NCBI GenBank assembly: GCA_017590115.1
Contig: JAGGNK010008781.1
Span: 3,081,676-3,145,675, forward strand
Origin: Montifringilla adamsi
Taxonomy: Eukaryota; Chordata; Aves; Passeriformes; Passeridae
Direction of reading: 5' to 3'
DNA: 64,000 bases
The position numbers and the translations under genes were made by a program. Positions 1 to 11,300 of this stretch are shown here, one piece after another. The notes beneath the pieces were generated by a model. It saw nothing but the letters and a program-made list of their open reading frames with translations. It made no database searches and had not been told where the DNA came from. Within the stretch, counting starts at the first letter, position 1. Every line of letters starts with the position of its first letter.

Positions 1-1330
1 CATTGGTTGTCAGGAGGAACCTGCAGAGCTGCAAGATGTGGCTTCTCATCTCTTCCACTTGTATCAATTTAGAATAAGGCTCTAGAGAGACCCAAATCTC
101 CCTTGATACACGCTCCAAAGAGCTTGAAATGCTCTTTTTTGGTGATAACAGAGCATTCCTTTTTCCTCCCCTTTAAAACTCCTCACTGAATATCATGTAA
201 TATATGCTAAAAAGTCCTAGAGCACTTTTTGATGCCTGTCATAGTAGATGACAGGCAAGAGATATGCAAGTTTGATACATCTTCCCCATGTTGCCACAAC
301 TTTTAAAGTCAGTGAACATACTGAAAGGATTTTTGGAATGCCCAGTTATTTTAACACAATGAGGTAAAGAATAGGGGTTATAATTCTACTTTTGGAACTT
401 CTTGTAGTTTATATAGTTATGATAAAGTACTCCTAATCTATCTTCTCTCTGTTTTCTTTTAATTTTTTAAAATTTTGTTTATTTGCAGGAGTTGATTTTG
501 GGGTGTTTCCTGGTTCCAGCCAGGACAGGGTTTACCTTCTTGTGCCTCCCATTCTCCTCTCCATCCTGCTGCAGGAGCAGTGGGGGGAGTGGGTGGGTGG
601 CACATGGTCTGGGGTGTTTTCAGTGGGAACAGTAAATTGGGGAATACCATTCCTAAACCACCACAGGAGAATACACTGTTAGAAGGGATTGCAGGAATGA
701 CTGGTTTGTTTAAAGCTTATTTCCAGTTGAACTTCAAAATATTCTCCCAAAACAATAAAACTGAGTATTGCCTCTCTCTGTTCTCATAGAAGTCATTATT
801 TGGGGCAGCCTCTCAGGGTCAGGGAGATAATGGGAGCTGATAACAAATCTTTCTAGCTCCCAGCAGGGTGTGAGGCTCTTTCTGGGCAGAAGGAAAAACA
901 TTAAGTTTAGAAATTGTTACTATTTGAGCTTAACAGCAAGCCTGAGGTCAACAGCCGGGAGCGTTTGGAGCTGATTATCTGCAGGGGTGAAGTGAGAGCC
1001 TGGAGTGTGCCCTGGGAGTGGGTTCCTTGTGCAAATGCTGTCCTGGCAGAGAGCTGGGGACCGTGGGGGACTGGCAGGGCTTGGGGATTGGTTTTTCTCG
1101 CTTTGACTCCGTTTGTCCTGCTCAGGGAAGCCACTGGAGCAGAGCTGCCTGCAACTCCTTGTGTGGGGCGTCGGGTAAAGATCCCTCACCCCATTCCTCG
1201 GGCAGGGTGAAGATTCGGTCCTGAATGGCTCCGGCGATGCCAAGAGGGACTTTGTCACAGCCAAGAGCGGGATTTAGGCTTGGGGAGGGTGAAGGGCTGA
1301 ATGTTCCCTCCTCCGGGTCCCTGCTTTGGG
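1..1330. other. Non-coding DNA upstream of CFAP251
   Basis: I see no recognisable coding exon here. The conserved upstream neighbour in other vertebrates is PSMD9, but no PSMD9 coding sequence is recognisable, so this is intergenic DNA or part of a neighbour's 3' UTR. Composition is mixed, AT-rich up to about position 480 and moderately GC-rich afterwards. A stretch around 510-630 loosely resembles an avian LTR but is too weak to annotate. Confidence 0.6.
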
Positions 1331-1960
1331 CTGGGGGCCAGCGCTGCCTCTTCCTGGCAGCCGGTGGAGACGAGGAAGTTCCCCCCTCTCTCCCGTTCTT
1401 TCCCGGTGCAGCCGGTGAGGATGAGGAGGGTTCCCCCCTCTCTCCCGTTGTTTCCCGGTGCAGCCGGTGAGGATGAGGAGGATTTCCCCTCTCTCCCGGC
1501 GTTTCCCGGTGCAGCCGGTGGCTCAGCCGGTGCTGCCGGTGCGGCCGTTGCCTGGGAACGGCGGTCGCAGAGGCAGAGAGACGCGGGGATCGCTGTGTCG
1601 GTGAGCGGGGGGGGGGGGTCCTCGGGAGGGTCTCCAGGGGGTCCCTCGGGACAGCAGGAGGCAGCGAAGCCCGGAGGGGTCTTGGGAACGGTTCGGTGCG
1701 AGCGCGGTGAGACCCGGCGATCGCGGCCGCTCCCGTCCCGCCTGCCGAGGCCCGGGAGGGTTTTTCCCAGGGCCTCTTTGCCCTCCCGTGAAAGTTTTCT
1801 GTGCACAAGGTTTCGGTGTTGGCTCAAATCCAGACCCGTGAAGCCGGAGATGAAGCAGCTGCCGCCCAGGAGCAGCTCAGTGCTCACAGGGACTGTGACA
1901 AAATCCCATCCGAAAGGGAAATTTCCGCGCCCGGCGCGGTGTGCGGGCAGCCAAGGGAGG
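1330..1960 (+). promoter_or_regulatory. CFAP251: GC-rich, CpG-dense promoter region of CFAP251
   Basis: The segment is rich in CpG and GC runs compared with the flanks and lies just upstream of the first CFAP251 coding exon. A plausible untranslated first exon ends at 1,600 with the donor GTGAGC at 1,601, directly followed by a run of G. A good acceptor (pyrimidine tract then TTCCAG ending at 2,088) could start the second exon, which would contain the ATG at 2,258. The transcription start cannot be placed from sequence alone. Confidence 0.55.
1357..1520. repeat. Minisatellite, unit 51-52 bp, three copies plus partial
   Basis: Units begin with GCAGCCGGTG at 1,357, 1,408, 1,460 and 1,511, giving spacings of 51, 52 and 51 bases. 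Each full unit carries GA-rich sequence, then a CCTCTCTCCCG block, then TTTCCCGGT. After 1,511 the unit decays into shorter GCCGGTG steps. The array lies in the presumed CFAP251 5' region. It can be read as an open frame on the + strand, but nothing suggests that it is protein coding. Confidence 0.85.
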
Positions 1961-2088
1961 GAGCCTGCGCTCAGCTGCAGTAACCGCTGTACTGGGCGCG
2001 TTTGTGCTGTGTGGGAGCTCAGAAGGGGCTCTGGGACCCATTTCCCAGCTTCACAGGTGCCCTTTTCTCCTGCTGTGCCCAATTCCAG

Positions 2089-2257
2089 GTTGTTGTGCAG
2101 GCAAATTGGGAAGAGTGTGTGTTGGGAAGTATTTCAGAGCATCTCCACACCCCAGCTCCCTGGGAGGAGGGTGAAGGTGTGGATGCATGGTCCATGTGAA
2201 GTTACGCTGGAGTAACCCACTGAGGGAGGAGCAGCACTAAGCAGTGAGCCCCGGGAG
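2089..2257 (+). other. CFAP251: Presumed 5' UTR part of the CFAP251 start exon
   Basis: It follows an acceptor-like pyrimidine tract ending in CCAG at 2,088 and runs to the ATG at 2,258. It contains short upstream ATGs near 2,181-2,195. The assignment is an inference from splice-site appearance only. Confidence 0.35.
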
Positions 2258-2308
2258 ATGTCCCAGGACAAACAGACGGCTCAGGAGATGGATGTGCAGC
2301 CTGATGAG
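2258..2308 (+). CDS. CFAP251: CFAP251 coding exon 1
   Basis: Seventeen codons from [20 protein letters not shown], ending in phase 0 at donor GTGAGG. The ATG has G at -3 but T at +4, a middling Kozak context. Relatives also start MS- followed by an acidic stretch. Confidence 0.7.
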
Positions 2309-5300
2309 GTGAGGGCAGCACCATGGGAAGTCCTGTTTGAGACAAGGTCTGGGGCAGATCCCAGTGGAAACAGAACCCATGGGATCTGAGACATGCTGGG
2401 GTTCATTCCTAGTAGCCACAGGGCAGTTCCCATCCAGACTAGCCCAGGAGCCAGCACTCACCAAAACCTCTCTCCCTTTTCAAGGATCCCCTTGCTGCTG
2501 CCAGGGAGAAGAACGGAGCACCAGAGGATAATGAAGAGTCACCGTCATGTCCGCGGTCATCTCCTTTAGGTATGGGGATCTCAGACACCCTGCGCAGCAC
2601 CTGGGCTGGGACCCTCGGGAAGGCACTGCTGGGGCATCATGCCTGGAGGGTGCTGGACCCCCTGAGCCACCCCCAGCACTGTGTGAGTCCAAGGCAGCCA
2701 TCTCCAGCCCTCTGTCAGGCTACAGGGAGAAGCACACACGGCACAAAGGCTCTGCCAGCATGGTGTGGGCAGCCATGCCGGGGATGCTGTTCCGGAAGAG
2801 CAGGGACAGCAGCTTTCACCCCCTTGTGAGTACCAACAGGCACAGTGCCACCAGGGTGCTCCACATGGCACCCAGCACTCCTGCCCCGCTCTCTTCCATC
2901 ACCCCACAGACCTTGTATGCCTTTTTTTTGTCCTGGCTGCTGAGGGCCAGGAGCTGTCTCTTTCCTGCAGGACCTGTCCTGGGTGTTTGGCTACAACAGC
3001 AGCCTGGCTGTGCACAGCCTGATGGACGGGGAGGACCGGGTGCTCCTGTATGTCTCCTCCCACACAGTGGTCATCCACGACATCCTGCAGAACAGGCAGT
3101 TCCACCTGCAGGTCTGGCACAGCCAAGCATCTCCCTCCTCCTTCTCCCCTTCTCCTGACCCCCCCCCCCCCCCCCCCCCTCTTTCTGGTGCCCTGTGCTC
3201 AGGGGTCACCTATAACCAAACCCAGGAGCAGCCCATACAAAAGGTATGAACAGAACAGCCCCAGGTTTGCAGCCTCCAAGGCACTTTGCTGCTTCCGTCC
3301 CCCAGGGCCACACAAATGTCATCTCCTGCCTGTGTGTGAGTGAAGACAAACGCTGGGTTGCGACTGCTGACCAAGGGCCAGATGCTATGATCATCGTGTG
3401 GGACTCCTACTCTGGGTAAGCTCCCAGGAACCTCCTCTTTTGGAAGCCCCCTGTGTCCAGTAAATCACTCAGACTCCAGTCTCAGCTGAGAGTAAAATGG
3501 GAGAACACAGGGACATACTAAAAAGCAACAAAGGAACCAAAACCAAACCAAGTCCTTTATAGTCCTTGTATCACCTACACTCATGGGACACTGAGATGAG
3601 GCTGAGCTCCCCCAGACTAAGTACATCTCCATCACATCTCCATGCTGTAGGATCTTTAAAGATCCCTGGTGAGTTGTTTCCCAGTGCCATCTACTTGGGA
3701 GGAAGGGATGGAGGGGACACTGAGCACCAGCCTGAGGCAGCACCAGTGTTTGCAGCCTCCCTCCCTCCATCCCTTCCACACAGACCAGGGTGGGTGGGTT
3801 GTGGCACAGGCTTTGCCAAGTGACTGCCTGGAACCCTCCGTGCTGCCAGGAGCACTCAGGGGATCTCTGCTCCGCAGGGTACCCGTGCGCACCATCTTCG
3901 AGAGTCATTCAGAGGACGGGATCTGTGCCATTGCCATTTCCCAGGATGCCAAGTATTTGGTGACCATTAGTGCTGCTACTGTGCAGGTGAAGAGAGTATC
4001 TCCTCTTTCATAGATTTGCAGGATAGACACTGGGAAGTTTTTTGCAGTGCAGCACAGGGGAGGTGGGAATTCAGATGGAGGGAGGGGGAGCAGGTTTGCA
4101 GAGTGATGCTTTGTTTTTGCTGAGCCATTAGAAGACAGACCTTGGATTTCATTACAGTTAATGCTGCAGAGTTGAGAAAATGGATCTTAATTTGGGATAA
4201 AAGCTTCTGACTTCATCACTTTCATCTAAGCAATTTTTAGCATTATTTCCTGAAATTAAGCTTTCTGCTGCCAGGCTGTGCTGGATTTTGGCCTGCTCCA
4301 GTCTTTTAGGCCACATCATTCCCCCTGCAGTGGGGATTTGGATTCACCTGGCTCCCCAAACCTCCCAGAGAGCTATGAGAGTGTTCCTTGGATTTTTCTC
4401 CCCTTCTTTTTCAGAAAGTTTGTGTTTGGAGGTGGACTTTGCTCACAGAGGAACCCGTGTGCAGCACAGAGCTGAAGCCTGAGTTTGGGTATCATGTGAG
4501 TGACCATGCCAAGGGGGGCAGGATCACACCCCATCCCTGGGGCACCCTGATGCAGCAGAGCATCCCAAGGGCTCATCCCTGTTCCTCTAATGCCTGACAG
4601 GCATGGGGTGTCCTCTGATTTCAGTTCAGTGCAGCTGGTGAAGTGGTTTTGGATAAAAGCAGTGGTTTTGGATGGAAGAATAAGCAGAAAGCATAGTTCA
4701 GCTTGGTGCTAATACAATTCTTTGAATTTCAGGATTATGTCATTTTTAACCCTCAGAATCCCCATGAGTTTCTCAGCAACAGCAAAACCCAGGTGATATT
4801 TTACCTGTGGGTAAGTAGGGACATGGGAAGTCATGTTTCTGGTGCTAGAAAGGAGGTGGTGGGGGCTCAGGGGCTGGGTGTCTGTCCCCAGCTGGGGTCA
4901 CTCTGCAGATCTGTCCCTTCCCTGCTCCCTGCCCTTGTCAGATCCCAAAGTGGTCTGGACAGAGTGTCACACTCCCTCCACTCCCACACTGGTCAGGCCC
5001 ATCTGTGGCAGGGATGCTCTTTACCTCTCCCATTCCTGCTTTCCCATGGGCCTTGTGACATTCAGCAGCTTTTGGAAAGAAGCAGGTGGAGGGAGAGGAT
5101 GTTTTGTGCTCTCTGGAAGACCTTAGAGCCTTTCCTGCTTTGGTCACCACAGTGTGGGGCCAGTGCCCAGATGGTGGGGAGGGCCATGCTGCCACTGCAG
5201 AGCTTGACTCCAAAATCCGTGTCCTGGATGTTTTCTCTGCTTTCTCCAGGATGATTCTGGTTTGCAGTACGGGACACCATTCCTGAGCAACCAGGTGAGC

Positions 5301-8300
5301 ACAGCAGGGAGGGACCAGAGCATGTCACCCTCTTGGCTTTCCTGCTGGCAGCAGCACTGTCCCTCCACAACCCCTTAAGCAAAAACAGTGGCCCTGGCCT
5401 GTCCCCCTCAGACAGGGACAAGGCAGGCTTGTCCAAGCTGAGCTCAAGCAGAGCTCTCTCTCCCCAAAGTGCCTCACTGCTTTTTCTCCTGGGGCTCTTG
5501 TCTCTTGTCCTGCCATGGGACAGGAAGGGAATGCTATGAAGACCAAGCAGAAACCTCTCTGCTTGAGGAGGGCAGAGCCAGACCTGGGATGAAAACGCGG
5601 CCTGGCTGCTGTCTCCACAGACCTTCAAGTGCCTGGTGGGACAGTTCAGCCAGTCAGTTTTCCATTTTAACAACACCCAAGCTCTGACGGGCACCTCGGC
5701 CGGGAAGCTGGTGGTGTGGGACATGGACAATCCCCGCACTCTCCCCGAGGAACTGCCGGCCAAACCGCACGGAGTGACAGCTGCCAAGGTGGTGGCAATG
5801 CAGAAGGAGAGTCTTACCGTGCTCCAGGTGTTGGAGAGGTAACAGGGCAGCCCTTTTCAGTAGCTGTAGGTACAGTCCTCAGGTAGCTCAGCTGTAGGAG
5901 TGGCAGAAATGTTGGAGTTTTAAGTCACTTAGCAGCGTGGTCACTCATGCAGGAAAGTGCTGCTGGTTTATGAGTAATTTTCCAGCAATGGATTTGTCTG
6001 GGGGTGGAAATGAAGTTGAAAAGTAGTGGTGATGCGATGCCAGCTCCCCTGGGATAGCTCAGACAGTGGCTCAGGCTCCTGGCTGCTACCGGCAGAGGGA
6101 GCAGACAGCCACTAAACGCCGCGACAGCCTTGGGGACGCGGCAGGGTCACAACAGAACCTCTGGTTTCTGCACAACCCTGGCTTTCTCCTGCACATCTGT
6201 GCAGGGCTCTGCTCGTGTGCTTGTGCAGAGAAAGGGGAAGAGATTTACTTCCACCCAAGGATGCTCTCCAAGAAATATTAGGAGTTGTCAGTCAGTGTGT
6301 TGGTTAATAACTTTCTCTTCCCTGCAGCTGTATAGCCACAGGTGATGTGAAAGGGCAGGTTAAATTCTACGATGGGCAGCTGCGGCTCCTCAGCATCTAC
6401 AGCCACGACAAAGTGGGTCCCATCCAGTCCATCTCCTTCTCCACAATCCTTCGGGATCCTCCCAGTGACCTCCCAGGCAGCAGCCAGCCTTTTCTCACCA
6501 GGTGAGTGTCTCTTTACAAACCCAGCTCTTCTCCTGTGTTTGCCTTGCAGCTGAAAGCTGGGGAGGTGCTCAGTGAGAGCTGCTCCATGTTAGTGCAGGC
6601 ACAGTGATGATCAGCTTCTCTGTCAGGTACCCACCACACCAGGCAGTGCTAATGCTGAGCCTCCAGCTCTCACTGGGCCCCTTAAACCCCCCTTAAACCC
6701 TTCCCAGGCATGGCTGTATCCAGATTTTACCATGGCTTGGCAAGCTAATTGGGGCTGTGGCACCAGCACAGGGTTGTACCACACTGACTGGTCACCAGCC
6801 CCTCTCTGTCCCTCTGTGTGACGTAGGATTTCCAGGAAGTCTGCAGGCCACATGAAGCTGTTGTGTGGCTCCATCCAGCCTGCAAACCACATGTCTGTCA
6901 CTCCTGTAAAGGCTTTCCTGGCAATATCTTTTCTTAGACATGCATGTTTTCCAAAGAGCCATGTGGGACAGATTCTTCTCCAGCCTGGAGCAGTGTCCTG
7001 CGGGACAGTTTGGCTTCCCAAAGGGAAAGGGAAGGCCTGAGCTCATCCCAGAGGCTGGTGGGATTAGGAATGGTTGGAGAGCCCAGCTAAGGCACGCAAG
7101 GGGTGCAGAGTCCATCAGTGCCTGGGCCAGATGTGCACAAACTGGTGGCTGTCATGGAACAGCTGGCAAAGAGGTTGTGCTTCCCCACTTGTCTGTCTGT
7201 GTAGCTCCCACACTCAGCCTGGAGAAGGCTCCAAGGAGACCTTCTAGCACCTTCCAGTGCCTCAAGGGCTCCGAAACAGCTGGAGAGAGACTTTGGACAA
7301 GGGTATGGAGTGACAGAACAAGGGGAAAATGGCTAAAATTGACAGAGGGCAGGGTTAGATGGGATATAGGAAGAAATTCCTCACTGTGAGGGTGGTGATG
7401 TCCTGGCACAGGTTGCCCAGAAAAGCAGTGGATGCCTCATGCCTGGAATTGTTCCAGGCCAGGTTGAATGAGGCTTGGAGTAACTTGGTCTAGTGGAAGG
7501 TGTCGAAACAAGATGATCTTTAAGGTCCCTTCCTACTCAAACCACTCTGGGATTTCTGTGTGATCCTCTCTTCTCCCTTTTACTGGGTCCAGACTCTCAA
7601 TCAGGCAGACTGAAACTGTACAAATTTGTGCTGTAATATGAATAATTATCCTGCTGCCTGCTTCACCCATCACCAGTCACACAGTGAAACCTCTCTGCTG
7701 TGCTGCTCAGTGTGGCCAAGCGAGCAGACAGGGACTGAAACTGCCCTTTGACCTTGGCCATGGCAGCATGGTCAACGTGGAGCCACTGACAGTGGTGGCA
7801 TGGGGACACGTGAAAAGGCCATTCAGAGTATCTCCAATTGCTCACTTGTCCATCTCACACACCAGTGACTTGCAAATGGCAGGAGCTCCTCAGATGTCAT
7901 TAATCTTCTGGCTTGCCCAGCCAAGTAGAAAATGGAACTGGCTCCGGTGTCTTCCCGTGGCCATTTCCCAGGTCATGAATACAAAGTGTCACTTGCCTTC
8001 CAGGTCAAGGAGGGTTTGCTCTTTTTGTGATACTGTGTATCACAAAATATACGTGATTGTCCAACTAACTTGCCAAAAAGAGACTGATGTGTAATATAGC
8101 TTGCAGGGACGTGAGCCAGTTGGTCTGATTCATCGAATTCTGTTTCTCTCATGCTAAACAGGAACTTTATCCTTTCAACCTCTGATGCAACCATGTTCCA
8201 TGTTGCAACAGACAGCACAAACTTTGAAAGAATCATGACAGAGGCGAAGAAAGCTGTGAATGCCATTGCCTGCCACCCTCAGGAGCCACTCGTGGCTGTG

Positions 8301-11300
8301 GGGAGTCACTGTGGGCTGCTGAAGGTGTGGGAATACAAGCAGACCCAGTACCTCGTTAGCAGGATATTCACTGAGGCTGGCATCCAGTGCTTATCCTATG
8401 ATCCTGAAGGTATCCCAGCCCTGTGACCTGACCATGTGCCAAGCATTGGCTTTCCTGGGAGGAGTGATGGTGTCGTGAGAGGTTTCTGGTCTGCTTTCCA
8501 GGTCATTTTCTGGCTGCTGGTTTGACTGATGGAAGCGTTTACATCCTTGATGCAATTTCCCTTCAGTCCATCTGCGAGGAATTCCAGTTCTCGCAATGTC
8601 CCGTGACTCACATCAGCTTCTCTCACGATTCCAAGTACCTCGCGACCGCTGTAAGCTTGTTTTTTCCGCTCGGTGATTTACATGCGCTGCTCGCGGGGCA
8701 GCTTTGGGAGGGACTGGGAACTGCCGGCCATCCTGCAGGCACAGAGCAGCAGGGCAGAGGGCCGTCCCTCCCCTGGGGCTTGGTGACTGAAATGCAGAGA
8801 GAGCAGGGCAGAGGGCTGTTCCTCCCCTGGGGCTTCCTGACTCCAGAATGCTTTTCCTGGTTTGAAGAGTCACTCTGTAAAAACGTCACCAGTCACAGCG
8901 GCTCCGCAGACCCGCTGCTAGCAGCGCCCAGTCCCTAACTTTAGTGACGGGTCTTAGCTCTGCATCCATCTGAAGAAGGGGCTGGAGCAGGGATTTCCTC
9001 CTGGCTGGTGCTCTGGGAGGGGGCTGCTCCCTCAATTCCATGTCTCTGTGTAGAAGTATTGAGGCAGCATTGAAGCAGTTTGGCTCAGAGGTTGTAGCAA
9101 CTGGTGATGATCTGTACAAAGAAAAAGATTTCCCTCGTTGAGCTTTGTGCTGTTGTTGCAGGATGAGAATTATTCAGTGACTGTTTACAAGAGAGTCCTG
9201 CAGAATGGGAGCAGATGCTGGGAACACCTGGCAGGGCTGGACTCCCACTACAAACCCATCCGGAGCATCCTCTTTGGGGTCCACTCCGATAGCAACGAGC
9301 CCAGGCTCCTGAGCCTCGGGGAGGACCGGCAGCTGGTGGGTCGATGTAAAAGTTTAAAGGACAGGGAAGATTTGTGGTTAAAGGGGTGGGGCTGGACAAG
9401 GCCATCAAAGGAAACTCCATGTTTGGTTCCATGGCTCCCAACCTTCTTCCCATCAGCTCCACTGGTGTGGGTTGTTTCTCAGCCTGGTATTGCTGCTGAG
9501 GCTCTCCTATTGTGGCTTCTCCAGGAGATGCAAATCCACAAGGTCAAGGGTGCAGGGCAGACCACAGGGGAGTTGCTGTGTTTCCTTGTCTTCCCTCCAG
9601 GTTGAATATGACCTGAACAGCAGCATCAAGGACCACTTGGTGGTCACACACAGGGACAGGCTGGAGCAGGTTGCAGTGCCCCTGTGCTTGACCTGGTACC
9701 CACAGCTTGGCACCGAGTCCTTTTTCCTCACTGCCAACAACTGCTACAAAATGAAGCTCTACAACACAAGAACCAAAATGTGCAGGTACCTAGCCTGGGA
9801 GCCTCCCACTGACTCTGTGTTCTCCTTGGTCTAATGACCACCATACTCCCACCCATGAGCATGTGATTTTCCATCTGTGATGCTGATCTTGGGATGGCTC
9901 TAGAGCCCTCAGGTCACTCCATTCTTATGCCCTCTCTGCTGTTCACTGATGTGTCATTTAGCAAGGTTGTGGCTGCAGGTGGATCTTGGTCTTCTCACTA
10001 CGTTGGACCTGAGATGTAGCAGTTAGACATCAGATAAAGAGGTTGGGGGTCCACATGAGCAAAGCACAATAATCCCTGAGCACTACATTAATTTCTGAGC
10101 CCCAGTGTAGTCCCTTCTAGCTGGGGACCCTGTCCTATCCTGTTCTCTTAGCCAGTAGCACAAAGCCTCTGCACACCTCCCATATCTACCCATCCTTCCA
10201 CACAAAAGCTGTTCAGAGGGGGAAAATGTTTTGGGTGGCCTAGAGTGGATAAATACATTGTTTGCCTTTAGAAAGACCCTTTTGGGACCAACCTATGGCT
10301 CCCCCTTGGAGAAGATACAAATCCTCCCTCGGACAAGCTCTGCAGATCCCCAGCAACACTACCTGGTGTACATTACAAAGGACAAGGTACGGAGCCCCAC
10401 CTGCCCAGCTGGTGGGCCTTGCAGAGCTGGTGGCCCCTTGGGAATTTCCCTGAAGATGAAACCACATGTAGGCTGGTCCTGCCTGAGAGCTGAGCAAGCT
10501 CCTGGGGAAGAAGATGTGGCACTGCCCCAGTGGGACCCCCAGCCCTCCCAGACTCCCTTTTCCCTTACAGGTGGGCTTGCAGATGCTGCCTGTTGATGGC
10601 AACCCCCACAAGTCCTCAGCCTTCATTTGCCACCCGGACGGTGCCGCTGACTTTGCCGTCTCCCACGACGGGCGTTACGTCTTTACAGCCGGGGGGAAGG
10701 AGCGCACTTTTATGAAATGGAAAGTCAACCTACAGTGAGTTATGGCAGGAAAGGGAAATGAATCTTGTTACTGCTTCCCACAGCTGCTTGGCCAACCCAT
10801 TGGGCCCCAAGCAGCTCTGTGGGGTGGCAGCTGAAACAAGAGGGACATATTTTTGGGGGTTTTGTTCCCCTCTCTGTGATGTAGGAGGGATTAAGCCAGC
10901 AAACCTCAAAGGGGTGGCCATAGTGCCTGAACAATACTCCAGTCTGGGAAATGGTGCCCAAATGGTAAGAAGTTGGGCAGAGGATTTTGTGATACTTTGA
11001 GGGCCTGACCAGTGTGATGGGAGATTGTCAGGGTTAGGCAGGGACCAGAAGAGCAGCACTGGCTGCAGGAGGAGCACCCAGGGCAGCTGCTGATACAAAA
11101 GGTCTGCTCTCCAAATGGAATAGGAATTCTCTGGGAAATCCCCACTGTGTTTGAAGACTGAATTTAGGACAAGCCACCTTAATCCTATAAAGCTTTGCTT
11201 ACATGAATAAATGGCCTGCAATAAATGGGGTGATTGAAGAGTGGAGGCTGCTTTAACAAAGAAGGATCTCCAGGCTCTGGCCCAGAGCATCAGTGATGAA

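Larger units (their letters stand above)
3112..6327 (+). other. CFAP251: Short introns of CFAP251 (introns 4-10)
   Basis: These introns are 194 to 489 nt long (3,112-3,305; 3,416-3,877; 3,987-4,414; 4,496-4,732; 4,811-5,249; 5,295-5,620; 5,839-6,327). Apart from a run of 21 C at 3,159-3,179 I see nothing in them beyond ordinary intron sequence. Confidence 0.8.

Noticed and set aside
500..780. Possible avian LTR fragment (GGTTCCAGCCAGGACAGGGTT region)
   Set aside because: One short block resembles a bird LTR I have in mind, but there are no clear LTR ends, target duplications or other matching blocks.
1255..2082. Minus-strand open frame of 275 codons
   Set aside because: It is a shadow of the same GC-rich minisatellite region with Arg/Pro/Ser-rich composition.
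1301..2215. Open frame of 304 codons on the + strand over the CFAP251 5' region
   Set aside because: It lies in CpG-rich, repeat-containing DNA with few stops, crosses a likely splice donor at 1,601 and resembles no protein I know.
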